Positions 1 to 5,959 of a DNA stretch of 7,610 bases are shown here, in pieces (the stretch's first letter is position 1; each line of letters starts with the position of its first letter). Origin of the DNA: Sphingomonadaceae bacterium (GTDB lineage Bacteria > Pseudomonadota > Alphaproteobacteria > Sphingomonadales > Sphingomonadaceae). The stretch spans positions 1-7,610 of the forward strand of contig JACFNY010000089.1 of NCBI GenBank assembly GCA_019454625.1. Direction: 5' to 3'. Position numbers and translations under genes: made by a program. The notes below the pieces were generated by a model, which was not told the DNA's origin, did no database searches, and saw only the letters and a list, made by a program, of their open reading frames with translations.

Positions 1-239
1 TTGAAATAATCCTCGGGCGCCTCGACCACTTCGAGCACGCGCCACAAACGCATCTCGCCGGACTGCGGGTCGATCTTGGCGCGGATGTCGTTCTCGGCGC
101 CGTAGCGGGCCCGCGCGGCGCGCTGGATGGCCTCTTCCATCGCCTCGATCACGATCACGCGATCAATCGACTTCTCGCGCGCAACGGCATCGGCAATCGC
201 CAGCAGCTCGGCCTTGTTGGCGGAAATCGCGGTGGCCAT
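1..239 (-). CDS. nusA: Transcription termination/antitermination factor NusA, N-terminal part (cut by window edge)
   Basis: NusA binds RNA polymerase and modulates pausing, intrinsic termination and antitermination. Only the first 79 codons are visible, reading from ATG at 239-237 toward position 1; the rest lies outside the window. The visible residues match the NusA N-terminal, RNA polymerase-binding domain. Landmarks are VAREKSIDR at residues 19-27, EAMEEAIQRAAR at 32-43, RYGAENDIRAKID at 45-57 and GEMRLWRVLEVVE at 61-73, all strongly typical of alphaproteobacterial NusA. The start codon overlaps the rimP stop by one base (TGATG). A purine-rich ribosome binding site (GAGGAA, 248-253) lies inside the end of rimP, 9 bases upstream counted from AGGA. 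The rimP-nusA order is the widely conserved start of the nusA-infB operon. No second start fits better. Confidence 0.96.
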   Translation of the reverse strand, partial: MATAISANKAELLAIADAVAREKSIDRVIVIEAMEEAIQRAARARYGAENDIRAKIDPQSGEMRLWRVLEVVEAPEDYF

Positions 240-772
240 CAGTCGTCTTCCTCTTCCTCGTCTAACTCGTCTGCGCCCTCGCTGGAGAGCGGCTTCGTTG
301 CCTTGATGAGTTCGTCCGTCAGCACCAGCTTGGCGCTGGCGATGCCTGCAAACGGCAGCGCGGTCTCGCCGAGTCCCTCGACCGCGATGCGCACCATAGC
401 ATCATCGAGGCCGAGAATGTGCCCCTGAAACCGCTTCCGCCCCTCGACCGGTTCGGCGAGCTGGATCTTCGCGACATAGCCGGCCCAGTCGGCGAAATCC
501 TGAAGGCGGGTCAGCGGCCGGTCGATGCCGGGCGAACTCACCTCGAGGTTGTACTCGTCCGGAATCGGGTCGGCCTCGTCGAGCACGTCCGACACGCGGC
601 GGCTGAGCGCCGCGCACTGGTCGATGGTGAGCTGCCGCGTCGCGGGGTCTTCCGCCATCACCTGCAATGTCAGCCCGCCCGGACCGTTCATCAGCGCGAC
701 ACGCACGAGATCGAAGCCCATCGCGGTTGCGATCGGCTCGACCAGTGCCTCGAGCGCCTTCGTGTCCGTCAA
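239..772 (-). CDS. rimP: Ribosome maturation factor RimP (TTG start)
   Basis: RimP assists maturation of the 30S ribosomal subunit in the cytosol. From the TTG at 772-770 the protein is 177 residues, a usual length. An N-terminal alpha/beta domain runs over roughly residues 4-85 and includes RQLTIDQCAALSRRVSDVLD (46-65). The family signature LEVSSPGIDRPLTR follows at 77-90, then an SH3-like C-terminal domain to about residue 155. The protein ends in an acidic tail, DELDEEEEDD (168-177). I chose TTG because homologues in this group begin with (M)TDT..ALEAL, and GGGAGG (780-785) sits 7 bases upstream of it. The frame stays open to an ATG at 868, but that ATG lies inside the likely -10 promoter box, so the longer form is unlikely. 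A further in-frame ATG at 850 would be almost at the 5' end of the transcript and has no ribosome binding site. The stop overlaps the nusA start, implying translational coupling. Confidence 0.93.
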   Translation of the reverse strand: MTDTKALEALVEPIATAMGFDLVRVALMNGPGGLTLQVMAEDPATRQLTIDQCAALSRRVSDVLDEADPIPDEYNLEVSSPGIDRPLTRLQDFADWAGYVAKIQLAEPVEGRKRFQGHILGLDDAMVRIAVEGLGETALPFAGIASAKLVLTDELIKATKPLSSEGADELDEEEEDD

Positions 773-808
773 GCTCCAGCCTCCCTTGCGGATACGGCCC
801 TTCGGCGC

Positions 809-829
809 CGGTCCCGAACCTTGGAACCG
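809..829 (-). promoter_or_regulatory. Stem-loop in the rimP 5' leader
   Basis: Read on the minus strand, CGGTTCC (823-829) can pair with GGGACCG (809-815). The stem has seven base pairs, one of them G-U, and closes a 7-base loop. It lies inside the predicted rimP leader, 24 bases upstream of the GGGAGG ribosome binding site, and is not followed by a U-run, so it is not an intrinsic terminator. It could stabilise the mRNA or bind a regulator. I cannot assign it to a named RNA family. Confidence 0.4.
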
Positions 830-865
830 ACCTCCGCTTGGACTACCCATGTGGAGAATGCCGCT

Positions 866-894
866 CATATAGGCGCAAAGCCGCCGCCCCGCAA
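866..894 (-). promoter_or_regulatory. Likely sigma-70 promoter of the rimP-nusA operon
   Basis: On the minus strand, -35 TTGCGG (889-894) and -10 TATATG (866-871) are separated by exactly 17 bases. This matches the looser housekeeping promoter style of GC-rich alphaproteobacteria; the -10 is a 4 of 6 match to TATAAT. The predicted transcript start is near position 859, leaving a leader of roughly 85 bases before the TTG start of rimP. The call rests on motif and position only. Confidence 0.6.
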
Positions 895-924
895 GAGCAG
901 GCGCGGAGGTGTCATCACGGGCAT

Positions 925-953
925 TTGTCAGCAGCCGAACATCAGGTTAGCCT
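925..953 (+). promoter_or_regulatory. Possible promoter of the sugar dehydrogenase gene
   Basis: TTGTCA at 925-930 (5 of 6 match to the -35 consensus) is followed after 17 bases by TAGCCT at 948-953, a poor -10 (3 of 6). It would give a leader of about 27 bases before the ATG at 987. The 92 bases between the rimP -35 and the dehydrogenase start must hold this gene's control region, and I see no better candidate there. Confidence 0.3.
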
Positions 954-986
954 TCACCCATCCCCGCACGATGGAGACATTGCCAC

Positions 987-2135
987 ATGATCCGCACCTT
1001 CACCGCGCTCGCCCTCGTTTCCGCCGTCAGCCTCGCCGCCTGCGGCGCGAACGGCAACACGAACCGGGACACCGAGGCCGCCGCACCGACCGCAAAGACG
1101 GGCAAGCCCTTCACCGCTGCCGAAATGGGCAAGTTCGAGGAGCCGTGGGCGCTCGCCTTCCTTCCCGACGGCCGCATCCTCGTCACCGAGAAGAAGGGCG
1201 TGCTGAAGCTCGTCCGGCTCGGCGGCGACACGCGGGACGTCGCGGGCGTGCCCAAGGTCGACTACGGCGGCCAGGGCGGTCTCGGCGATGTCGCGCTCCA
1301 TCCCGACTTCGCGAACAACGGCTACATCTACCTCAGCTACGCGGAGGCCGGCGACAGCGACACGCGCGGCGCGGCGGTGGCGCGCGGCAAGCTGGTGCTG
1401 GACGGCGGCGCACCCCGCATCGAGGCGCTGCAGGTGATCTGGCGGCAGGAGCCCAAGGTCACCGGCCGGGGCCACTACGGCCACCGCATCGCCTTCGGGC
1501 CGGACAGCATGATGTACGTGTCGAGCGGCGAGCGGCAGAAGTTCGACCCCGCACAGGACCTGAACGCCAACCTCGGCAAGATCGTGCGCCTCTCCGACAC
1601 GGGCATGATTCCGTCGGACAACCCCTTCTACGATCAGGGCCGCGTGAAGGCGCAGGTCTGGGCCTACGGCATCCGCAATCCGCTCGGCATCGACTTCGAT
1701 GGCGAAGGCCGCCTGTGGGAGATGGAGATGGGTCCGGCGGGCGGCGACGAGCTCAATCTCATCCGCAAGGGTGTGAACTACGGCTATCCGAAGGTTTCGA
1801 ACGGCGATCACTATGACGGGACGCCCATTCCCGACCATGCGCCGGGCGACGGGTTCGAACCGCCGAAGCTGTTCTGGAACCCATCGATCTCGCCTTCAAG
1901 CCTGCTAGTCTACAAGGGCGACCTGTTCCCGGAGTGGAAGGGCGACGCCTTCATCGGCGCGCTTTCAGGCGAGGCGCTGATCCGTGTCGATCTCGACGGC
2001 GAGACCGCGACCAAGGCCGACCAGTGGCCGATGGAAGCGCGCATCCGCGCCGTCGAGCAAGGCCCGGACGGCGCGATCTGGTTGCTGGAGGACGGCGAGA
2101 ACGGCCGCCTGCTGAAGCTGACGCCCGCGTACTGA
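987..2135 (+). CDS. PQQ-dependent aldose sugar dehydrogenase-like lipoprotein (Asd/YliI, soluble glucose dehydrogenase fold)
   Basis: The family forms six-bladed beta-propellers that oxidise aldoses with pyrroloquinoline quinone in the periplasm. The protein has 382 residues. A lipoprotein signal peptide ends in the lipobox LAAC, with Cys19 as the lipidated residue, so it should be membrane-anchored and periplasmic. A low-complexity linker covers about residues 20-45. Family landmarks follow in order: EPWALAFLPDGRILVTEK (52-69), YGGQGGLGDVALHPDF (93-108), GHYGHRIAFGPD (162-173), DLNANLGKIVRL (191-202), WAYGIRNPLGIDFD (225-238), MGPAGGDELNLI (248-259) and LFPEWKGDAFIGAL (313-326). His163 and Arg167 align with the catalytic His and following Arg of the family HxxGR motif; the Gly there is His166. 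GGAG at 973-976 lies 10 bases before the ATG. The gene stands alone on the plus strand. Family membership is firm, but the sugar substrate and actual PQQ use are inferred. PQQ synthesis genes are not in the window. Confidence 0.88.
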   Translation: MIRTFTALALVSAVSLAACGANGNTNRDTEAAAPTAKTGKPFTAAEMGKFEEPWALAFLPDGRILVTEKKGVLKLVRLGGDTRDVAGVPKVDYGGQGGLGDVALHPDFANNGYIYLSYAEAGDSDTRGAAVARGKLVLDGGAPRIEALQVIWRQEPKVTGRGHYGHRIAFGPDSMMYVSSGERQKFDPAQDLNANLGKIVRLSDTGMIPSDNPFYDQGRVKAQVWAYGIRNPLGIDFDGEGRLWEMEMGPAGGDELNLIRKGVNYGYPKVSNGDHYDGTPIPDHAPGDGFEPPKLFWNPSISPSSLLVYKGDLFPEWKGDAFIGALSGEALIRVDLDGETATKADQWPMEARIRAVEQGPDGAIWLLEDGENGRLLKLTPAY

Positions 2136-2138
2136 GCG

Positions 2139-2939
2139 TCAGGTATCGGTCCAGACCGGATCGCGCTTCCCGATGAAGGCGCCGATGCCCTCGCAGGCGT
2201 CGGCCGCCATCATGTTCTCGGTCATCACCGTCGCCGCATAGGCATAGGCCTCGGCGAGCGGCATCTCGCGCTGCGCGTAGAAGGCGCGCTTGCCGATACC
2301 GACCGTGAGCTGCGAACGCGCAGCGATCTGGCGGCCAAGCGCCATCGTCTCACGCACGAGCGCATCATCCGCCACCACGCGGTTGACGAGGCCGATCTCG
2401 GCCGCGCGCGGCGCGTCGATGAGATCGCCGGTCAGCAGCATCTCCATCGCGTGCTTGGGGGCGACGCTGCGCGTCAGCGCCACCATCGGCGTCGAGCAGA
2501 ACAGGCCGATCCGCACGCCCGGCGTCGCGAAGCGCGCCGATTCCCCCGCCACGGCGAGATCGCAGCTCGCGACAAGCTGGCACCCGGCCGCGGTCGCGAC
2601 GCCCGAGACCTCGGCGATCACCGGGCAGCGATGATTGACGACCTGCTGCATGAGCTGGCTGCACGCCTCGAACAGGCGGAGGAACGCCGCCCGGCCGCCG
2701 TCCGCAGCCGCGCGCGCCGCCGCCATCTCCTTGAGGTCGTGCCCGGCGGAGAACACGGGCCCCGCCGCCGCGATCACGATGACGCGGACGGCCTTGTCCG
2801 CCTCGGCGGCGGTAAGCGCCGCGCGCAGCGCCTCGATCATGACGAAGGACAGGCTGTTGCGCGCGGACGGCGCATTCAGCGTCAAGCGCAGAACGCCGCC
2901 CTCCATCGCTGTCGTCACAGGGGCTTCGTTCGCGGCCAT
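2139..2939 (-). CDS. ECHDC3-like enoyl-CoA hydratase/isomerase (crotonase) family protein
   Basis: This is a 266-residue crotonase-fold protein. The order of motifs resembles the ECHDC3 subgroup: GPVFSAGHDLKEM (60-72, first oxyanion-hole strand), NHRCPVIAEVSG (102-113), ATAAGCQLVASCD (115-127), FATPGVRIGLFCSTP (137-151) and a C-terminal EGIGAFIGKRDPVW (250-263). The two glutamates that hydrate enoyl-CoA in classical hydratases are replaced. The position of rat Glu144 is Gln121 and that of Glu164 is Gly141, so hydratase activity is doubtful and the reaction is unknown. The acyl-CoA binding frame looks intact. I chose the ATG at 2939 because GGGAG (2946-2950) is 6 bases upstream; the frame is open further upstream only as a shadow of trmB. 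It starts 11 bases after the trmB stop, indicating co-transcription. Its stop lies 3 bases from that of the convergent sugar dehydrogenase. Confidence 0.88.
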   Translation of the reverse strand: MAANEAPVTTAMEGGVLRLTLNAPSARNSLSFVMIEALRAALTAAEADKAVRVIVIAAAGPVFSAGHDLKEMAAARAAADGGRAAFLRLFEACSQLMQQVVNHRCPVIAEVSGVATAAGCQLVASCDLAVAGESARFATPGVRIGLFCSTPMVALTRSVAPKHAMEMLLTGDLIDAPRAAEIGLVNRVVADDALVRETMALGRQIAARSQLTVGIGKRAFYAQREMPLAEAYAYAATVMTENMMAADACEGIGAFIGKRDPVWTDT

Positions 2940-2950
2940 GTCGCTCTCCC

Positions 2951-3631
2951 TTACTTCCGCCGATACCGGAAATACCAGATCGGCCGGCCCTCGCCCGCCG
3001 CCCATTCGCCGTAACGCGTCGGCGGCCAGTCTTCGGGTCGCTCCTCCCAGTCGGACGGACGCTCGGCAAGCCATTCGAAATCAGCCCGTCGCGTCATCTG
3101 CATCAACGACCAGCGCATGTAGACGGGATGGTCGGTGGCGAGCCGGAACTCGCCCCCCGGCTTCAGCTTCGCGGCGATGCGGTCGAGCGGCCCCGGATTG
3201 ACGAAGCGCCGCTTGGCGTGCCGCGCCTTCGGCCACGGGTCGGGATGCAGCAGGTACACGCGCTCCAGCGACGCGTCCGGCAGGCGTTCGAGGACACCCA
3301 GCGCATCGCCATCATGAACGCGGACATTTCTGAGGCCGTCATCCTCGATGTGGCCGAGGAGCCCCGTCACGCCGTTCAGGAACGGCTCGCAGCCGATGAA
3401 CCCCGTCCCCGGCCGCGCCTTGGCGTGCGCGACCAGATGCTCGCCCTTGCCGAAGCCGATCTCCAGCTCCAGCGGACGCCTATCTCCGAACAGGCGCACG
3501 CTATCCAGCGGCCCGTCCTTCGGCACGGCCACCGCGGGCAGCAGCTCCTCGACGAGTCGCTGCGCCCGGTTACGCAGCGCAAATGCCTGTCGCCGCCCGT
3601 AGAGGCGGCGGATGGTGGTCGGATCGGACAT
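2951..3631 (-). CDS. trmB: tRNA (guanine-N7-)-methyltransferase TrmB
   Basis: TrmB transfers a methyl group from S-adenosylmethionine to N7 of G46 in the tRNA variable loop. The 226-residue length is normal. The SAM-binding motif LELEIGFGKGEHLV is at 54-67, the second acidic site GCEP at 80-83, and DGDA at 107-110. The family hallmark HPDPWPKARHAKRRF (129-143) contains catalytic-site Asp131, followed by KPGGEFRLATDH (157-168). The C-terminal substrate-recognition motif PTRYGEW is at 204-210. The start is fixed because an in-frame TGA lies four codons upstream (3641-3643). The ribosome binding site is weak, with only GACGAG nearby. The upstream 155-bp gap may contain a promoter, but I found no convincing one. 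The downstream crotonase-like gene begins 11 bases after the TAA stop, so the two are probably co-transcribed. Confidence 0.96.
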   Translation of the reverse strand: MSDPTTIRRLYGRRQAFALRNRAQRLVEELLPAVAVPKDGPLDSVRLFGDRRPLELEIGFGKGEHLVAHAKARPGTGFIGCEPFLNGVTGLLGHIEDDGLRNVRVHDGDALGVLERLPDASLERVYLLHPDPWPKARHAKRRFVNPGPLDRIAAKLKPGGEFRLATDHPVYMRWSLMQMTRRADFEWLAERPSDWEERPEDWPPTRYGEWAAGEGRPIWYFRYRRK

Positions 3632-3660
3632 CGAAACTCGTCAATCAGTCAATGGGTCGG

Positions 3661-3781
3661 AATCCGGGTCAGGCCGAGCCGAAAAGGACGGCTTTCGAGA
3701 ACCGGCGCGCAGCGTACTAAAGGTACGTGAGCACCGGAAGCACAGAAAGCCCATGCTTTGCAGGCCGGCATCACCCGGATT
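3661..3781. repeat. Intergenic 9-bp inverted repeat with a small inner palindrome
   Basis: The 155 bases between trmB and the small secreted-protein gene (3632-3786) hold no gene I can support. AATCCGGGT at 3661-3669 and ACCCGGATT at 3773-3781 are perfect inverted copies 103 bases apart. Between them, CGTAC-TAAAG-GTACG (3713-3727) is a 5-bp palindromic hairpin, and AAAGC-CCAT-GCTTT (3746-3759) is another. None is followed by a U-run on either strand, so none is a convincing terminator. A 9-bp match over this length in GC-rich DNA could be chance. Confidence 0.25.
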
Positions 3782-3786
3782 GCGGC

Positions 3787-4278
3787 CTATTGTGGGGGAC
3801 GGCAGACCTTGCCCCCATACTGGTGACGGTGCAACCGGTATTCCTTGCCGTTCCAGCGTTCGACCGGGAAGCAGAAGCCGGGGCCGCCGATCTCGATGTC
3901 GGGCCAACCGCCGACGCCTTTCGTGGCGAGCGTGTTCGGGATGCCGGGGCCGCCCGTGACGAGCTTCCAGCCGCCCGCCGCCTGTTTGCTGACGATCGCG
4001 TAACCGGTTCCCGTGTTGCCGAAGCAATAGCTGCTACCCTCGGTGATGATCGCTTCCGGCTGGCCGTCGCCGTTCAGGTCGCGCACCGTTTCGATCGCGC
4101 CGGGCGTGTACGACATCGTGCCGGGATCGCCGCAGCCTTCCCAGCGGTTCCCCTTCTTCGCGAACCCCGCCGCCTTGAACGCCGCAGCCGTGTCGGCGGG
4201 CGAAAGCTTGATGTCCGCCGCCTGCGCCGTGGCCGCCGAGAACGCAAAGATACACACGCCGAGACAGAGAACACGCAT
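3787..4278 (-). CDS. Small secreted protein of unknown function with a calcium-loop-like motif
   Basis: I do not recognise this family. The 163-residue product has a Sec signal peptide: hydrophobic residues 3-17, then an AQA site with likely cleavage after Ala20. The mature protein therefore has about 143 residues and should be periplasmic or exported. RDLNGDGQPEAII (66-78) resembles the DxNxDGxxE calcium loop found in FG-GAP/VCBS and EF-hand-like repeats, with Asp67, Asn69, Asp71 and Glu75. A second segment, GGWPDIEIGGPGFCFPVERW (123-142), may be a degenerate copy of the same beta unit. Mature cysteines 49, 85, 136 and 159 could form two disulfides. The ATG at 4278 is preceded at 5 bases by GGAGG (4284-4288). 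The same frame is open further upstream, but that is a shadow of purH. It lies 71 bases after purH with no clear terminator or promoter between, so it may be read from the purH transcript. Confidence 0.85.
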   Translation of the reverse strand: MRVLCLGVCIFAFSAATAQAADIKLSPADTAAAFKAAGFAKKGNRWEGCGDPGTMSYTPGAIETVRDLNGDGQPEAIITEGSSYCFGNTGTGYAIVSKQAAGGWKLVTGGPGIPNTLATKGVGGWPDIEIGGPGFCFPVERWNGKEYRLHRHQYGGKVCRPPQ

Positions 4279-4349
4279 GGCTTCCTCCCTCGCCCTGTTG
4301 CGAAGCGCGGAGCCTACGCCTTTCAAAGCGAAAGCGGAACGATTCGTCC

Positions 4350-5942
4350 CTAGTGACGGAAGTGGCGCATCCCGGTGAACGCCATCGCGAGGCCCTTTTC
4401 GTTTGCCGCCGCGATCACTTCGTCGTCGCGGATCGAGCCGCCGGGCTGGACCACTGCCGTCGCCCCCGCGTCCGCCGCCGCGAGCAGGCCATCCGCGAAC
4501 GGGAAGAAGGCATCGGACGCCACCGCCGAGCCGACCGTCTTCGGCTGCGCCCAGCCCGCTGCTTCCGCCGCATCGCGCGCCTTCCACGCGGCGATGCGCG
4601 CCGAATCGAGGCGGCTCATCTGCCCGGCGCCGATGCCCGCGGTCGCGCCGTCCTTCGCGTAGACGATGGCGTTCGACTTCACGTGCTTCGCCACGCGCCA
4701 CGCGAACAGCATGTCGGCAAGCTCTTGCGGGCTCGGCTGACGCTCCGTGACGATCTTGAGATCGGCCTCGGCAATCGCGCCGTTGTCGCGCGATTGCAGC
4801 AGGTAGCCGCCCGCGATGGTCTTGAGCGCAAGGCCCCCGCGGGCCGGGTCCGGCAATTCGGTGAGCAGCAGGCGCAGGTTCTTCTTCTTCGCGAAGATCG
4901 CGAGCGCGGCTTCATCGGCGTCGGGCGCCACGACGACCTCGGTGAAGATGCCGGTGATCGCTTCGGCCGCCGCCGCATCGAGCGGACGGTTGACCGCGAT
5001 GATGCCACCGAACGCCGAGACGGGATCGCAGGCGAGCGCCGCCGCATAGGCATCGGCAAGGCTCGCGCCCGTCGCCACGCCGCACGGGTTCGCGTGCTTG
5101 ATGATGGCGACCGCAGGCCCCGCATCCCTGAACTCGGCGATGAGTTCGAGCGCGCCGTCGGCGTCGTTCAGGTTGTTGTAGCTGAGCGCCTTGCCCTGCA
5201 CCTGCCGGGCCTGCCCGATGCCCTTCGCGTGCGGTCCGCGCGGCGCATAGAACGCCGCCGTCTGGTGCGGGTTCTCGCCGTAGCGCAGCTCATCGCCGCG
5301 CGTCATCGCGAGAGTCAACGTATCGGGGAACAGCGTGCCCTGATCGCCGAATGCGAACCACGACGAGATCGCGCTGTCGTAAGCCGCCGTCGCCGCGAAC
5401 GCCTTCGCGGCGAGGCGCTTGCGAAGCGCGAGGTCTGTCGCGCCGTCGTTCGCATCGAGCGCCGCGATGAACTCGGCATAGTCGGCGGGGTCGGTGAGGA
5501 TCGCGACGTAGCCGTGGTTCTTCGCCGCTGAGCGCACCATCGACGGCCCGCCGATGTCGATGTTCTCGATGATCTCGTCGCGCCCCGCGCCCTTCGCGAC
5601 CGTCGCCTCGAACGGGTAGAGGTTCACCACCACTACGTCGATGGCTGCGATGTCGTGCTCGCGCATCGCGGCGGCGTGCTCGGGGTGGTCGCGCAGCGCA
5701 AGGAGGCCGCCGTGCACCTTCGGGTGCAGCGTCTTCACGCGCCCGTCCATCATCTCGGGGAAGCCCGTGTGCTCCGACACGTCCTTCACGGTAAGGCCCG
5801 CGTCGCGCAGCGCCTTCGCCGTACCGCCGGTGGAGAGCAGCTCCACGCCCCGCCCCGCGAGCGCTTTGGCGAGGTCGACCACGCCCGTCTTGTCCGAAAC
5901 CGAAATCAGTGCCCGGGTGACCTTCACCGGCATCTCGCTCAT
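4350..5942 (-). CDS. purH: Bifunctional AICAR formyltransferase / IMP cyclohydrolase PurH
   Basis: PurH carries out the last two steps of de novo IMP synthesis in the cytosol: formylation of AICAR with 10-formyltetrahydrofolate, then ring closure to IMP. The 530 residues cover both domains without interruption. The N-terminal cyclohydrolase domain (about 1-200) shows [10 protein letters not shown] (11-20), STGGTAKAL (37-45), [16 protein letters not shown] (60-75) and [17 protein letters not shown] (127-143). The C-terminal formyltransferase domain shows RYGENPHQ (220-227), [14 protein letters not shown] (254-267), the catalytic IKHANPCG (281-288, Lys282 and His283), [13 protein letters not shown] (306-318), [12 protein letters not shown] (436-447) and [10 protein letters not shown] (476-485). 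It ends in the usual [12 protein letters not shown] (5951-5954) lies 8 bases before ATG 5942. An ATG at codon 4 is a less likely alternative. The gene begins 17 bases after the heparinase-like stop, so the two probably share a transcript. No purine riboswitch is visible. Confidence 0.98.
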   Translation of the reverse strand: MSEMPVKVTRALISVSDKTGVVDLAKALAGRGVELLSTGGTAKALRDAGLTVKDVSEHTGFPEMMDGRVKTLHPKVHGGLLALRDHPEHAAAMREHDIAAIDVVVVNLYPFEATVAKGAGRDEIIENIDIGGPSMVRSAAKNHGYVAILTDPADYAEFIAALDANDGATDLALRKRLAAKAFAATAAYDSAISSWFAFGDQGTLFPDTLTLAMTRGDELRYGENPHQTAAFYAPRGPHAKGIGQARQVQGKALSYNNLNDADGALELIAEFRDAGPAVAIIKHANPCGVATGASLADAYAAALACDPVSAFGGIIAVNRPLDAAAAEAITGIFTEVVVAPDADEAALAIFAKKKNLRLLLTELPDPARGGLALKTIAGGYLLQSRDNGAIAEADLKIVTERQPSPQELADMLFAWRVAKHVKSNAIVYAKDGATAGIGAGQMSRLDSARIAAWKARDAAEAAGWAQPKTVGSAVASDAFFPFADGLLAAADAGATAVVQPGGSIRDDEVIAAANEKGLAMAFTGMRHFRH

Positions 5943-5959
5943 CGTGATTTTCCTGCCTG

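Noticed and set aside
419..1816. Long plus-strand open frame of 465 codons across rimP and the sugar dehydrogenase
   Set aside because: Its product is arginine-rich and low in complexity. It runs antisense to rimP and then out of frame with the sugar dehydrogenase, as expected of a shadow frame in GC-rich DNA.
954..1838. Minus-strand open frame of 294 codons opposite the sugar dehydrogenase
   Set aside because: It is a composition-driven antisense frame of the real gene and has no family motif.
2940..3074. Longer start for the crotonase-like gene reaching to 3074
   Set aside because: The extra residues lie within the trmB coding region in another frame. The ATG at 2939 has a strong ribosome binding site and fits the family N-terminus.
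3679..3740. Possible trmB promoter with -10 TTTAGT (minus strand)
   Set aside because: No acceptable -35 lies 16-18 bases upstream of it, and TTGACT nearer the gene would place the transcript start inside the coding region.
4290..4349. Possible terminator between purH and the small secreted-protein gene
   Set aside because: A bulged hairpin (CGCTTTC with GAAAGGCG) can form on the minus strand, but no U-run follows it.
4353..5531. Plus-strand open frame of 392 codons opposite purH
   Set aside because: The translation is an Arg/Ala/Val-rich mirror of purH codons with no recognisable motif. purH itself is full length and well conserved.
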